Source: Opitutaceae bacterium UBA6669
GTDB taxonomy: Bacteria; Verrucomicrobiota; Verrucomicrobiia; Opitutales; Opitutaceae
Length of the DNA stretch: 6,203 nt
Direction of reading: 5' to 3'
Assembly: GCA_002455175.1 (NCBI GenBank)
Contig: DKKJ01000192.1
Coordinates: 30,077 to 36,279 of the forward strand
Each line of letters opens with the position of its first letter. Positions within the stretch are counted from its first letter, which is position 1. The position numbers and the translations under genes were made by a program. This document shows positions 1 to 6,149 of this stretch, piece by piece. The notes beneath the pieces were generated by a model that made no database searches, was not told the DNA's origin, and saw only the letters and a program-made list of their open reading frames with translations.

Positions 1-75
1 ACCAGCATCGGGACTGAACGAGAAATGGCTCTATGCCACGCCGCGATGCGTGAGGTTCTGCGCACTACAGGATGA
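1..75 (+). CDS. Possible C-terminal end of an unidentified plus-strand protein (partial)
   Basis: Frame 1 is open from the window edge to a TGA at 73-75, giving 24 residues that end in MREVLRTTG. The stop lies 25 bases before the stop of the convergent helicase gene, where the end of a converging gene would be expected. The peptide mixes hydrophobic and charged residues like a C-terminal helix (EMALCHAAMREVLR). I do not recognise the family. An open frame of 24 codons can arise by chance, and a second plus frame is also open here but runs into the antisense of the helicase, so this call is tentative. Confidence 0.3.
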   Translation, partial: TSIGTEREMALCHAAMREVLRTTG

Positions 76-97
76 CTCTTACGCGGGAGTCACGCGT
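73..97. other. Two overlapping, mutually exclusive inverted repeats after the helicase stop
   Basis: TGACTC at 73-78 pairs with GAGTCA at 87-92 around an 8-base loop. ACGCG at 81-85 pairs with CGCGT at 93-97 around a 7-base loop. The two stems share bases, so only one can form at a time. They sit between the helicase stop and the possible stop of the gene on the left, where a bidirectional terminator would be expected. There is no T-run on either side, so an intrinsic terminator is not shown. Confidence 0.25.
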
Positions 98-100
98 TGT

Positions 101-2113
101 TCACCAACCCCACTGCCGCTTGAGTTTGAGCGGCTCGTAGAGGTCGCTGGAGAGCTCCTGTAGAAACCGACTAGGCGAGTTCATCATTCCAGAAGGACCT
201 CCCCGCTGGTTGATCTTAGGAAAACAGAGGTAGAGCTCATCGCGTGCGCGGGTCACGGCGACGTAAAAAAGACGGCGCTCTTCTTCAACGTCACCTGCTT
301 CAATACTGCGTCGGCCCGGGAAAAGCCCATCAGCGAGTCCGATGACGAAAACCACCGCGTATTCGAGTCCTTTAGATTGATGGACGGTGGTGAGTTTTAC
401 GGCCTCGGCATTGGTGTCCACTTGGCGATCACTGGCTTCACCGTTCAAGAGGACGATCTGAGCCAGCAGTTCATCCATTTCGTCAAAGCGTTGGGCAAAA
501 CCAATCAATGCTTTGAGTTCATCCAATCGCTCGGGGTAATCAGCAAAAGCGCCCTTTAAATAGTCACCGTACCAGCCGTCGACAGCGGTCTCAATAGCAG
601 CGGCGGGACGGTCTGTGCGCATGGCTTCATTCACTTGTCGCAGTGAGGTGCAAAAACTTTCCCACTCAGGCCGTGCGTCTTTCGGGACCTTGGACTTCAC
701 ATCGTCGGTGGAAAGTGCATCAAGAAAGTCCTGCTGCAGGAGCTTCGCATGCTCGAGGGCAGCCGCGTAGATCTTCTGCGCGCCTTTTTCACCGACTTTA
801 GGGAGGAGAACCACGATTCGGGTCCAGGCAGACTCGTTGCGTGGATTGAAAATGAACTGGACTAGTGCGATGAGGTCGCGGACGTGCTGTCGTTCGAAAA
901 ACTTTACCCCGCTTGTGATTTGATAGGGGATGCCCGCGCGCGAGAGCGCGAGTTGGACTTCGAGGGCAACGAAATGTGAGCGATAGAGGATCGCGACGTC
1001 ATTGAGTGCGACACCTTCGTCATCGGTGAGCGCGCGCAACCGTTTGAGGATGAAGTCGGCTTGTTCGCGATCGTCCATGGCCTGAACCAAGTACGGCTTC
1101 TGCGAATGTTTTCGTGCGGCACGGAGCTCCTTATCGAAGTGCCTGCCTTTCGGTTGGGCGAGTAGGACACCGTTGGCCAAGTTAAGAATTTCCGGAGTAG
1201 ACCGGTAGTTGGTTTCAATTCGATGAATGACGGTGCCCGGATGCCGTTCCGGAAAGGTCATGATGTTTTCAAAATTAGCGCCTCGCCAGGAGTAGATGCA
1301 TTGCGCGTCGTCGCCTACGGCCATCAGGCGGTGATGACTCGCGATGCGGTCAACGATCTGGGATTGGAGGGTGTTGGTATCTTGATACTCATCCACCAGA
1401 ATGTGGCGAAATCGGTGCGAAAAATACTCAGCGACCGTGGGCTCTTTGATTAGCAGCTCCAACCAAAGCTCCAGCAAGTCGTCGTAGTCGCAGACATTCT
1501 GTTCGCGCTTCTTGCGTGCGTAGGCCGTCGCGAATGTGGGGAGCGCAACTGCGATATCTCGGTACTGGGGAAAATGCTTTTCGACCGTGACGGCGAGAGA
1601 CTGCTGGGTGTTGCGAGCGAGCGAAAGGACACTGAAGAGCGGGCCCGGACGAGGGTTGGTTTTGTCCTTGAAGAAAAGTTTGTCGTCGGCGTCGACCACT
1701 TGTTTGAGCAGCGACTCCGACTCCTCGGCATCGAGAATCGTGAAGGTTTTTGGCAGTCCGATGCTCTCGCCAAACATGCGAAGGGCGCGATGACCCAGCG
1801 AATGGAACGTGCCACCCCAAAACTGTCTGGGTTCTTTGCCCGTCAAGTCCTGAACGCGGTGGAGCATTTCCTTGGCGGCTTTATTCGTGAAGGTCAGGAG
1901 GAGGATTTCGCCTGGCTTCACTCCTTGGGACAGCAAATATGCCACCCGATAGGTGAGGGTCCGTGTCTTTCCTGAACCTGCGCCAGCGAGGACTAACAGT
2001 GGCCCAGGAGGTGCCGTCACCGCGGCGAATTGCTCGTCATTGAGCAAGGCGCGAAAGTCGATGGGAGGGATCTCTGGTGGAAAGACAGGTGAATCGTCGG
2101 ACTCAAAATCCAT
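101..2113 (-). CDS. UvrD/Rep/PcrA-family superfamily 1A DNA helicase
   Basis: ATP-driven 3'-5' DNA helicase of the UvrD/Rep/PcrA family, expected to act in the cytoplasm in repair or replication restart. The 670-residue protein shows the full motif set: Q-motif LLNDEQ (23-28), Walker A AGAGSGKT (43-50), TFTNKAAKEM (74-83), GTFHS (101-105), Walker B DEYQD (241-245), VGDDAQCIYSWRGA (266-279), TNYRS (301-305), VHQSKGLEY (577-585) and VAVTRAR (618-624). It ends about 20 residues after the PSRFLQEL segment, so it lacks the long C-terminal extension of UvrD and PcrA and is close to Rep in length. I chose the ATG at 2113; an in-frame TTG at 2158 would add 15 residues without family similarity. No clear Shine-Dalgarno site precedes either start. 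It is last in the minus-strand group, 128 bases after proB, so it may have its own promoter. I give no symbol because uvrD, pcrA and rep cannot be separated from sequence alone. Confidence 0.95.
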   Translation of the reverse strand: MDFESDDSPVFPPEIPPIDFRALLNDEQFAAVTAPPGPLLVLAGAGSGKTRTLTYRVAYLLSQGVKPGEILLLTFTNKAAKEMLHRVQDLTGKEPRQFWGGTFHSLGHRALRMFGESIGLPKTFTILDAEESESLLKQVVDADDKLFFKDKTNPRPGPLFSVLSLARNTQQSLAVTVEKHFPQYRDIAVALPTFATAYARKKREQNVCDYDDLLELWLELLIKEPTVAEYFSHRFRHILVDEYQDTNTLQSQIVDRIASHHRLMAVGDDAQCIYSWRGANFENIMTFPERHPGTVIHRIETNYRSTPEILNLANGVLLAQPKGRHFDKELRAARKHSQKPYLVQAMDDREQADFILKRLRALTDDEGVALNDVAILYRSHFVALEVQLALSRAGIPYQITSGVKFFERQHVRDLIALVQFIFNPRNESAWTRIVVLLPKVGEKGAQKIYAAALEHAKLLQQDFLDALSTDDVKSKVPKDARPEWESFCTSLRQVNEAMRTDRPAAAIETAVDGWYGDYLKGAFADYPERLDELKALIGFAQRFDEMDELLAQIVLLNGEASDRQVDTNAEAVKLTTVHQSKGLEYAVVFVIGLADGLFPGRRSIEAGDVEEERRLFYVAVTRARDELYLCFPKINQRGGPSGMMNSPSRFLQELSSDLYEPLKLKRQWGW

Positions 2114-2241
2114 AGAGCAAAGGAATGAAGCGTGGTGATGAAGTCGATCGACGAACAATTAGCGGCCGTTTCGGCGCGCAGCGCGATCCAGAAGGCACTC
2201 ACGAGCAGCGAGGCTCTGAGGAAGCGAGGTCGAAGCCACCG

Positions 2242-3354
2242 CTATGACAAGAGCACGAGGTCATTGCGATGCACGACCTCGAGACGTTTTCGATTGGGAT
2301 AAAGCGTACGGATCCACTCCCCTTTTTTTTCCGCAAGGGCAGGAATCTCATCGCTGGCGTACGCTGTTTTCCCCCGGGCAAAAATCTTTCCAGAGGGGTC
2401 AGCGATATTGACGATGTCACCCGCTCGAAATTGGCCGCGGGCTTCCGTGACTCCAACGGCGAGTAGGCTGCGACCCTGTTCCTTAAGGACGGGAACTGCG
2501 CAGGCGTTAACCAAGAGAATGCCTGCAGGGCGTTGAAAATAAGCCAGCCAGCGTTTGCGGGCTTCGAGCGGTAGTCCACTCGGGACGAAAAAGGTCCCTG
2601 GTCCTTGGCCACTCAGAAGACGTTCCAAAATATTTGGCTCGGCACCACTCGCGATGAAGACCCCACATCCGGCATGCGTGGCTAATTTTGCGGCCGAGAT
2701 TTTGCTGATCATACCGCCCGTGGCGGTTTCGCTGGTGGTACCGCCCGCCATCGCCTCGATTTCGGGCGTGATACGCTCCACCACGGGGAGAATCTGTCCA
2801 CTCCCTTTCATATCGATCAAACCAGGTGCGGTGGAGAGGATGGCCAAGTGGCTGGCTTCCATCAGCGAGGCGACCATGGCAGAAAGCGTATCGTTATCGC
2901 CAAACTTGATCTCAGCTGCGCTGACCGTGTCGTTTTCGTTGATAATGGGAATGGTTCCGTAAGCGATCAGCTGGCTCAGACACTCTTTCACGCCCAGGTA
3001 CCGATTGCGGCTACGGAGATCTTCGTGCGTCAGCAGAACCTGCGCAACCGTCAGGTCCAAAGGCGCGAATGCCGCCTGCCATGTTTGCATCAACCGGGAC
3101 TGTCCGATTGCGGCGCATGCCTGTTTCTTTGAGAGGTCCTTGGGTTTCTTGCTGAGCTTGAGCGCCCCCATCCCGAGGCCGACCGCTCCGGAAGAAACCA
3201 CGATGACCTCGACGGCTTTCGCGCGGAGCTCCGCGATTTCTCGCGCTATACGAGTGATACGTTGAGTATCGAGCTGGCCGATACCCGAAGTCAGCACCCC
3301 GGTGCCGAGTTTGACGACAACCCGGCGGGGTGCCACAGCGGTGGGAGAGATCAT
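2242..3354 (-). CDS. proB: Glutamate 5-kinase with C-terminal PUA domain
   Basis: Catalyses ATP-dependent phosphorylation of glutamate to gamma-glutamyl phosphate, the first step of proline synthesis. The 370 residues match the length of the family (E. coli ProB is 367). The amino-acid-kinase domain (about 10-260) shows VKLGTGV (14-20), SSGAVGLGMG (54-63), NENDTV (139-144), FGDNDTLSA (151-159) and TATGGMISK (210-218). A PUA domain follows (about 278-356), with the typical GRSLLAVGV and GQFRAGDIV stretches. The loop that normally reads TDxxGLYxADPR is here STAPGLIDMKGSG (174-186), an unusual form. The ATG at 3354 begins shortly before the kinase core; upstream bases show no convincing Shine-Dalgarno site. 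proA, the next enzyme, is not in the window. The stop is 128 bases before the helicase start, and that gap holds only short weak inverted repeats. Feedback inhibition by proline is known for the family but cannot be judged here. Confidence 0.96.
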   Translation of the reverse strand: MISPTAVAPRRVVVKLGTGVLTSGIGQLDTQRITRIAREIAELRAKAVEVIVVSSGAVGLGMGALKLSKKPKDLSKKQACAAIGQSRLMQTWQAAFAPLDLTVAQVLLTHEDLRSRNRYLGVKECLSQLIAYGTIPIINENDTVSAAEIKFGDNDTLSAMVASLMEASHLAILSTAPGLIDMKGSGQILPVVERITPEIEAMAGGTTSETATGGMISKISAAKLATHAGCGVFIASGAEPNILERLLSGQGPGTFFVPSGLPLEARKRWLAYFQRPAGILLVNACAVPVLKEQGRSLLAVGVTEARGQFRAGDIVNIADPSGKIFARGKTAYASDEIPALAEKKGEWIRTLYPNRKRLEVVHRNDLVLLS

Positions 3355-3390
3355 GCGACTTCTACGCGTAGCTAACCGAGCGAACGGAGA

Positions 3391-3936
3391 TCAAACCGTG
3401 GTTAGTTCTTTTTCTTTGTGGGCAAGGTGCTGATTGATTTCGGCAATCGCCTTGTCGGTGGCAGTCTGAATATCTTTTTCCACGCGCTTGGCCTCGTCTT
3501 CGGGAAGTTTCACTTTCTTGACTCCTTCGATCGCATCACGTCGCAGGTTACGGACATGGACGCGGCCTTCTTCGGCCAACCGGTGAGCCACCTTGACGAA
3601 TTCTTGACGGCGCTCACGGCTCATTTCCGGAAGAGGGATGCGGATGACCCCGCTATCCGAAGTGGGATTGAACCCTAAGTTGGCGGTTTGAATGCCTTTG
3701 ATGATCGCTTGGGTGAGGCCTTTGTCCCAGGGCTGAATGGCGATGGTCCGAGCATCTGGGGTGCTCACTGCGGCGCATTCCTTCAAACGCATCATGGAAC
3801 CGTAGGCTTCCACCATGACTGACTCCACCATGGTCGGGTTCGCCTTACCGGTATGAATCGTACTGAATTCATGCAGCGTATGGTCGATGGCCTTCTTCAT
3901 CTTGGCCTGGGTGTCGTTGAGAATCGGGTTTGACAT
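3391..3936 (-). CDS. frr: Ribosome recycling factor
   Basis: Works with EF-G to split the post-termination ribosome so that its subunits can be reused. At 181 residues it is close to the usual length of about 185. The signature region is clear: PLPEMSRERRQEFVK (101-115), then RVHVRNLRRDA (125-135), the conserved basic segment of the tRNA-shaped long arm. The N- and C-terminal helices (about 1-28 and 140-180) match the three-helix bundle, with the hinge and beta-rich head between them. The N-terminal motif, usually RTGRAxP, is HTGKANP (28-34). The gene starts 43 bases after the pyrH stop and ends 36 bases before the proB start, so the three are probably co-transcribed. The ATG at 3936 is preceded by a pyrimidine-rich stretch (TTCTCCCTCTCC) rather than a Shine-Dalgarno site. 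Confidence 0.97.
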   Translation of the reverse strand: MSNPILNDTQAKMKKAIDHTLHEFSTIHTGKANPTMVESVMVEAYGSMMRLKECAAVSTPDARTIAIQPWDKGLTQAIIKGIQTANLGFNPTSDSGVIRIPLPEMSRERRQEFVKVAHRLAEEGRVHVRNLRRDAIEGVKKVKLPEDEAKRVEKDIQTATDKAIAEINQHLAHKEKELTTV

Positions 3937-3979
3937 GGAGAGGGAGAATACGGGCGGGCTTTGTGAGAATGGCTTGAGA

Positions 3980-4717
3980 TCAGCTGCGAACCAAAGTTCC
4001 GATCTTTTCGCCCAACACGGCCTTATGGATCGCGTGAGGATCGTTCAGATCGAAAACCAGAATCGGAACGTTGTTATCCAAACAGAGCGAGAACGCAGTG
4101 GAGTCCATCACGTTCAGACGCTGACGGAGAGCATCGACGAAACTGATTTCGTCGTAGCGAATGGCATCCGGGTATTTCTTGGGATCCTTGTCGTAAATGC
4201 CATCCACTTTCGTTGCCTTCATGATAATGTCAGCGCGCATCTCCGAGGCGCGCAGAGCAGCAGTCGTATCTGTCGAAAAGTAGGGATTGCCCGTGCCGGC
4301 AGCGAAAATGACAACCCGCCCTTTTTCCAAATGGCGCATTGCGCGCCTGAGAATGAACGGTTCGGCGACTTGATTCATCGGAATCGCGCTCTGAACCCGC
4401 GTGGTCACGCCCATTTTTTCGAGGCAGTCCATCAGTGCCAGGGAATTGATAACGGTGGCGAGCATTCCCATGTAGTCACCGGTAGTCCGGTCCACTCCGC
4501 GCTTTTCGCCCGCGAGCCCACGGAAGATATTGCCACCGCCAATCACCACGCCAATCTGAACTCCAAGGTCATGTATTTCTTTGACCTGCAGGCAGATACG
4601 CTCAAGCGTACCCGCGTCGATAGGGTCGGCTGACTTGCCGCGGAGAACTTCGCCTGAAAGCTTCAAGACGATGCGTTTGTACTTAACCGAAGGTGTTCCC
4701 GCGGGAATTTCACTCAT
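3980..4717 (-). CDS. pyrH: Uridylate (UMP) kinase
   Basis: Phosphorylates UMP to UDP in pyrimidine nucleotide synthesis; the bacterial enzyme is a hexamer of the amino-acid-kinase fold, regulated in the family by GTP and UTP. The 245-residue protein carries LKLSGE (18-23), GGGNIFRG (60-67), DYMGMLAT (81-88), [17 protein letters not shown] (141-157) and [13 protein letters not shown] (167-179), a near-complete set of PyrH signatures. I chose the ATG at 4717; an in-frame TTG at 4741 would add 8 residues. Neither has a strong ribosome-binding site, though TAGAG lies just before the ATG. It is first in the minus-strand group followed by frr, a pairing conserved in most bacteria. The usual upstream rpsB-tsf is replaced by a divergent nadD gene. 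Confidence 0.97.
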   Translation of the reverse strand: MSEIPAGTPSVKYKRIVLKLSGEVLRGKSADPIDAGTLERICLQVKEIHDLGVQIGVVIGGGNIFRGLAGEKRGVDRTTGDYMGMLATVINSLALMDCLEKMGVTTRVQSAIPMNQVAEPFILRRAMRHLEKGRVVIFAAGTGNPYFSTDTTAALRASEMRADIIMKATKVDGIYDKDPKKYPDAIRYDEISFVDALRQRLNVMDSTAFSLCLDNNVPILVFDLNDPHAIHKAVLGEKIGTLVRS

Positions 4718-4796
4718 GGCTCTAGAAAAGGTTCGGGGCAATTTTCCGTCAATGCCCGAGATGACGTAGGAATTACGCAGGGCTCTCTCGAAGGCC

Positions 4797-4803
4797 TATT
4801 ATG
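4797..4803. promoter_or_regulatory. Candidate overlapping -10 elements in the pyrH/nadD divergent spacer
   Basis: TATTAT at 4797-4802 resembles a plus-strand -10 box, and the same bases read on the minus strand give CATAAT (4798-4803), five of six matches to TATAAT. This is the most AT-rich point of the 157-base spacer between two divergent operons, which must contain promoters for both. No good -35 box lies at the right distance on either strand, so the assignment is weak. Confidence 0.3.
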
Positions 4804-4817
4804 CATTTGGAGTGCAT
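4801..4817. repeat. Inverted repeat ATGCA-N7-TGCAT overlapping the candidate -10
   Basis: ATGCA at 4801-4805 and TGCAT at 4813-4817 form a 5-base inverted repeat around 7 bases. It touches the candidate -10 box, so it could be an operator. Five pairs are easily matched by chance. Confidence 0.25.
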
Positions 4818-4844
4818 CTATCTGCGAAACCGATCCTTGCTCAC

Positions 4845-4857
4845 CCTGCAGTGCAGG
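4845..4857. repeat. 13-base palindrome just upstream of the nadD ribosome-binding site
   Basis: CCTGCA at 4845-4850 and TGCAGG at 4852-4857 are perfectly inverted around a single G. In RNA this can fold as a 5-bp stem with an AGU loop, ending 3 bases before the Shine-Dalgarno site of nadD. It may influence nadD translation or bind a protein. A six-pair inverted repeat is expected once or twice in a window of this size, so only its location makes it notable. Confidence 0.3.
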
Positions 4858-4860
4858 TAC

Positions 4861-4867
4861 AAGGTGG
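4861..4867 (+). promoter_or_regulatory. Ribosome-binding site that fixes the nadD start
   Basis: AAGGTGG differs by one base from AAGGAGG and lies 7 bases before the GTG at 4875. It supports this GTG over an in-frame GTG at 4812 that would add 21 residues unlike the family. It is the only clear Shine-Dalgarno site before any gene in the window. Confidence 0.65.
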
Positions 4868-4874
4868 TCGGCTC

Positions 4875-5453
4875 GTGAAAATAGGTTTCTTGGGCGGGAG
4901 TTTCGATCCGGTTCATTTTGGGCATCTCATCGCCGCCCAAGACGTCTTCGAGCAACATCAGCTCGATCGACTCTTTCTTGTGCCTGCCGCTCAGGCCCCG
5001 CTTAAGCCTCAGGAAGTGCAGTCATCGGCGGAAAATCGCCTGGCGATGCTCAATGCGTCCGTCGAATGGGATAATCGCTTTGAAGTCTCTGACTACGAGT
5101 TGCGAAAAGGTGGGGTGAGCTACACGATCGACTCCGTCCGCCATTTCCGGTCCCTGTTTCCCAACGATGACCTTTTTTGGATCATTGGAGGCGACCAATT
5201 GCCCAAGCTCCACCTTTGGAAGGAGATCGAAACGTTAGCCACGCTGGTAGAATTTATCTTTCTAGAGCGACCCGGACATCCCGCCAAATCAACCCCTTCT
5301 ATTCCTGGACTGAAGTTGCGTCGGTGCGATGGGCATCTGGTTGAAATCAGCTCGACCGAACTCCGTGATCGAGCCCGTCGAGGCCTGTCCCTGGATTATT
5401 TTGTTCCGCACAAGGCGATTCTCCATATTCGTCAGAATCATCTCTACCGTTAA
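4875..5453 (+). CDS. nadD: Nicotinate-nucleotide adenylyltransferase
   Basis: Transfers the adenylyl group of ATP to nicotinate mononucleotide, forming deamido-NAD, the penultimate step of NAD synthesis. The 192-residue protein is of normal length. It has the nucleotidyltransferase signature GGSFDPVHFGH (7-17), with both His residues of the HxGH active site, the substrate-loop region IIGGDQLPKLHLWKEI (103-118), and the C-terminal ISSTELR (158-164), a form of the ISSTxIR motif that binds ATP phosphates. The start is the GTG at 4875, because the protein then begins MKIGFLGGSFDP as expected and a ribosome-binding site precedes it. The stop is 3 bases before rsfS, so the two are almost certainly co-transcribed, a pairing common in bacteria. 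It is divergent from pyrH across a 157-base spacer. Confidence 0.96.
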   Translation: MKIGFLGGSFDPVHFGHLIAAQDVFEQHQLDRLFLVPAAQAPLKPQEVQSSAENRLAMLNASVEWDNRFEVSDYELRKGGVSYTIDSVRHFRSLFPNDDLFWIIGGDQLPKLHLWKEIETLATLVEFIFLERPGHPAKSTPSIPGLKLRRCDGHLVEISSTELRDRARRGLSLDYFVPHKAILHIRQNHLYR

Positions 5454-5456
5454 AAC

Positions 5457-6005
5457 ATGCCGACTGACCTCGATTCTACCTATCACATCCTGAGGGATGT
5501 CGTCCGTGCGCTGGATGACAAAAAAGCCGCCGATATCCGTGTTCTTCAAGTCAGTGCGCAGTCATCCATTACCGACTACCTTCTGTTGGCCACCGGCACG
5601 TCCGAGCCTCACCTCCGCGCCTTGCGTGTCGAGTTGGAAAAGATTTTGGACGCACGACATGTGAAGATTGCCGGAATGGATACAGGCGAAACCGGCAGTG
5701 GCTGGACGGTGGTCGACGCCTTTCAGCTAATGGTCCACCTTTTCACGCAAGAAAAACGCGAGGAGTACCGTTTAGAGAATTTGTGGAAGGACGCGCGGGA
5801 AATTCTCGTGGCGGACTTGTTGGCTTCCGAGGAAAAGGTCAAAGCGGGCGCGAAGAAGGCTTCCGTGCGTAAAGCATCAGGCAAAGCCAAAACGGTGGCC
5901 GTAAAGAAATCTCCGGCAGCTAAAAAGAGCCCCAAGAAGCCGACCGCTTCTAAGAGCAAAGCAACTCCCGCCAAGAAGCCGCGCGTTAAAAAATCCAAGG
6001 ACTGA
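5457..6005 (+). CDS. rsfS: Ribosome silencing factor (RsfS/iojap family) with a basic histone-H1-like tail
   Basis: RsfS binds ribosomal protein uL14 (L14) of the large subunit and blocks subunit joining, lowering translation when nutrients are short. Residues 8-122 are the RsfS core: KKAADIRVLQV (22-32), SSITDYLLLATGTSEPHLRAL (36-56, with T49 in place of the more usual Ser), SGWTVVDAFQLMVHLF (81-96) and REEYRLENLW (101-110). The usual DxGDxVVH segment is DAFQLMVH here. Residues 127-182 form a low-complexity tail with 20 Lys and 2 Arg in 56 positions, plus Ala, Ser and Pro in SPKKP- and PAKKP-like units, resembling a histone H1 or nucleoid-protein tail. E. coli RsfS is about 105 residues, so the tail is an addition. 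The ATG at 5457 is 3 bases after nadD; no Shine-Dalgarno site is seen, which suits translational coupling. The stop is TGA at 6003-6005. Confidence 0.95.
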   Translation: MPTDLDSTYHILRDVVRALDDKKAADIRVLQVSAQSSITDYLLLATGTSEPHLRALRVELEKILDARHVKIAGMDTGETGSGWTVVDAFQLMVHLFTQEKREEYRLENLWKDAREILVADLLASEEKVKAGAKKASVRKASGKAKTVAVKKSPAAKKSPKKPTASKSKATPAKKPRVKKSKD

Positions 6006-6018
6006 GCAAAGAGTTTTT

Positions 6019-6052
6019 GGTCGGTTTGCCTTCCCAAGGGAGGGGCCCGATC
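6019..6052. terminator. Imperfect hairpin after rsfS, possible terminator without a T-run
   Basis: GGTCGG at 6019-6024 pairs with CCGATC at 6047-6052 (one G-T pair). Inside it, GCCTTCC pairs with GGAGGGGC with G-T pairs and a bulged A, closing on a CAAG loop. It starts 13 bases after the rsfS stop, the right place for a terminator. A T-run precedes rather than follows the stem on the plus strand, so a classic intrinsic terminator is not shown. Confidence 0.35.
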
Positions 6053-6082
6053 GTTGCTACGCACGCGGTAGACAGATGTCCC

Positions 6083-6108
6083 TGGGGCCGAGTGCGCCTT
6101 GGACCCCA
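6083..6108. terminator. Second GC-rich hairpin in the convergent spacer
   Basis: TGGGGCC at 6083-6089 pairs with GGACCCCA at 6101-6108, leaving one bulged A and an 11-base loop. On the plus strand it is followed by moderately T-rich sequence, and the region lies between converging genes, so it may stop transcription from either side. The support is only stem pairing and position. Confidence 0.3.
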
Positions 6109-6115
6109 TTCCGTA

Positions 6116-6143
6116 TTTCAGCTTTCAGTTTTCCACTTTCAGC
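6116..6143. repeat. Tandem heptamer repeat, four units of TTTCAGC type
   Basis: Four consecutive 7-base units read TTTCAGC, TTTCAGT, TTTCCAC and TTTCAGC. Units 1 and 4 are identical, unit 2 differs by one base and unit 3 by three. On the minus strand the unit is GCTGAAA. It lies 6 bases from the stop of the partial gene at the right edge, in non-coding sequence, and looks like a simple repeat made by slippage or a small interspersed element. Confidence 0.6.
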
Positions 6144-6149
6144 GTTCCC

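Noticed and set aside
1428..1975. Several open frames of 85-133 codons on both strands inside the helicase
   Set aside because: All overlap the helicase in other frames, have low-complexity Ser/Arg-rich translations and no ribosome-binding site; the helicase motifs continue unbroken through the region.
2175..2185. CGCGC-A-GCGCG inverted repeat in the proB-helicase gap as a terminator
   Set aside because: The stem is only 5 bp at most with no usable loop and no T-run on the minus strand.
2017..2202. A 61-codon minus-strand frame spanning the helicase start and the proB-helicase gap
   Set aside because: It overlaps the helicase N-terminus in another frame, with no ribosome-binding site or recognisable sequence.
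3362..3371. Perfect 10-base palindrome CTACGCGTAG between frr and proB
   Set aside because: Palindromes of this length are expected several times in 6 kb by chance, and nothing else marks it as an operator.
3887..4633. A 248-codon open frame on the plus strand antisense to pyrH and the start of frr
   Set aside because: It lies almost wholly opposite pyrH and frr, which have complete family motifs. Its translation is rich in His, Arg and Asn, shows no recognisable domain and has the look of an antisense shadow.
4812..4874. An extended N-terminus for nadD from the GTG at 4812
   Set aside because: The added 21 residues do not resemble the family, cover the 13-base palindrome, and the GTG at 4875 has its own ribosome-binding site directly before the MKIGFLGGSFDP start.
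5723..6109. A 128-codon minus-strand frame opposite the 3' half of rsfS
   Set aside because: Its Leu/Ala/Phe-rich stretch is the reverse reading of the Lys/Ala-rich tail of RsfS (AAG/AAA read as CTT/TTT), so the apparent hydrophobic segment is an artefact.
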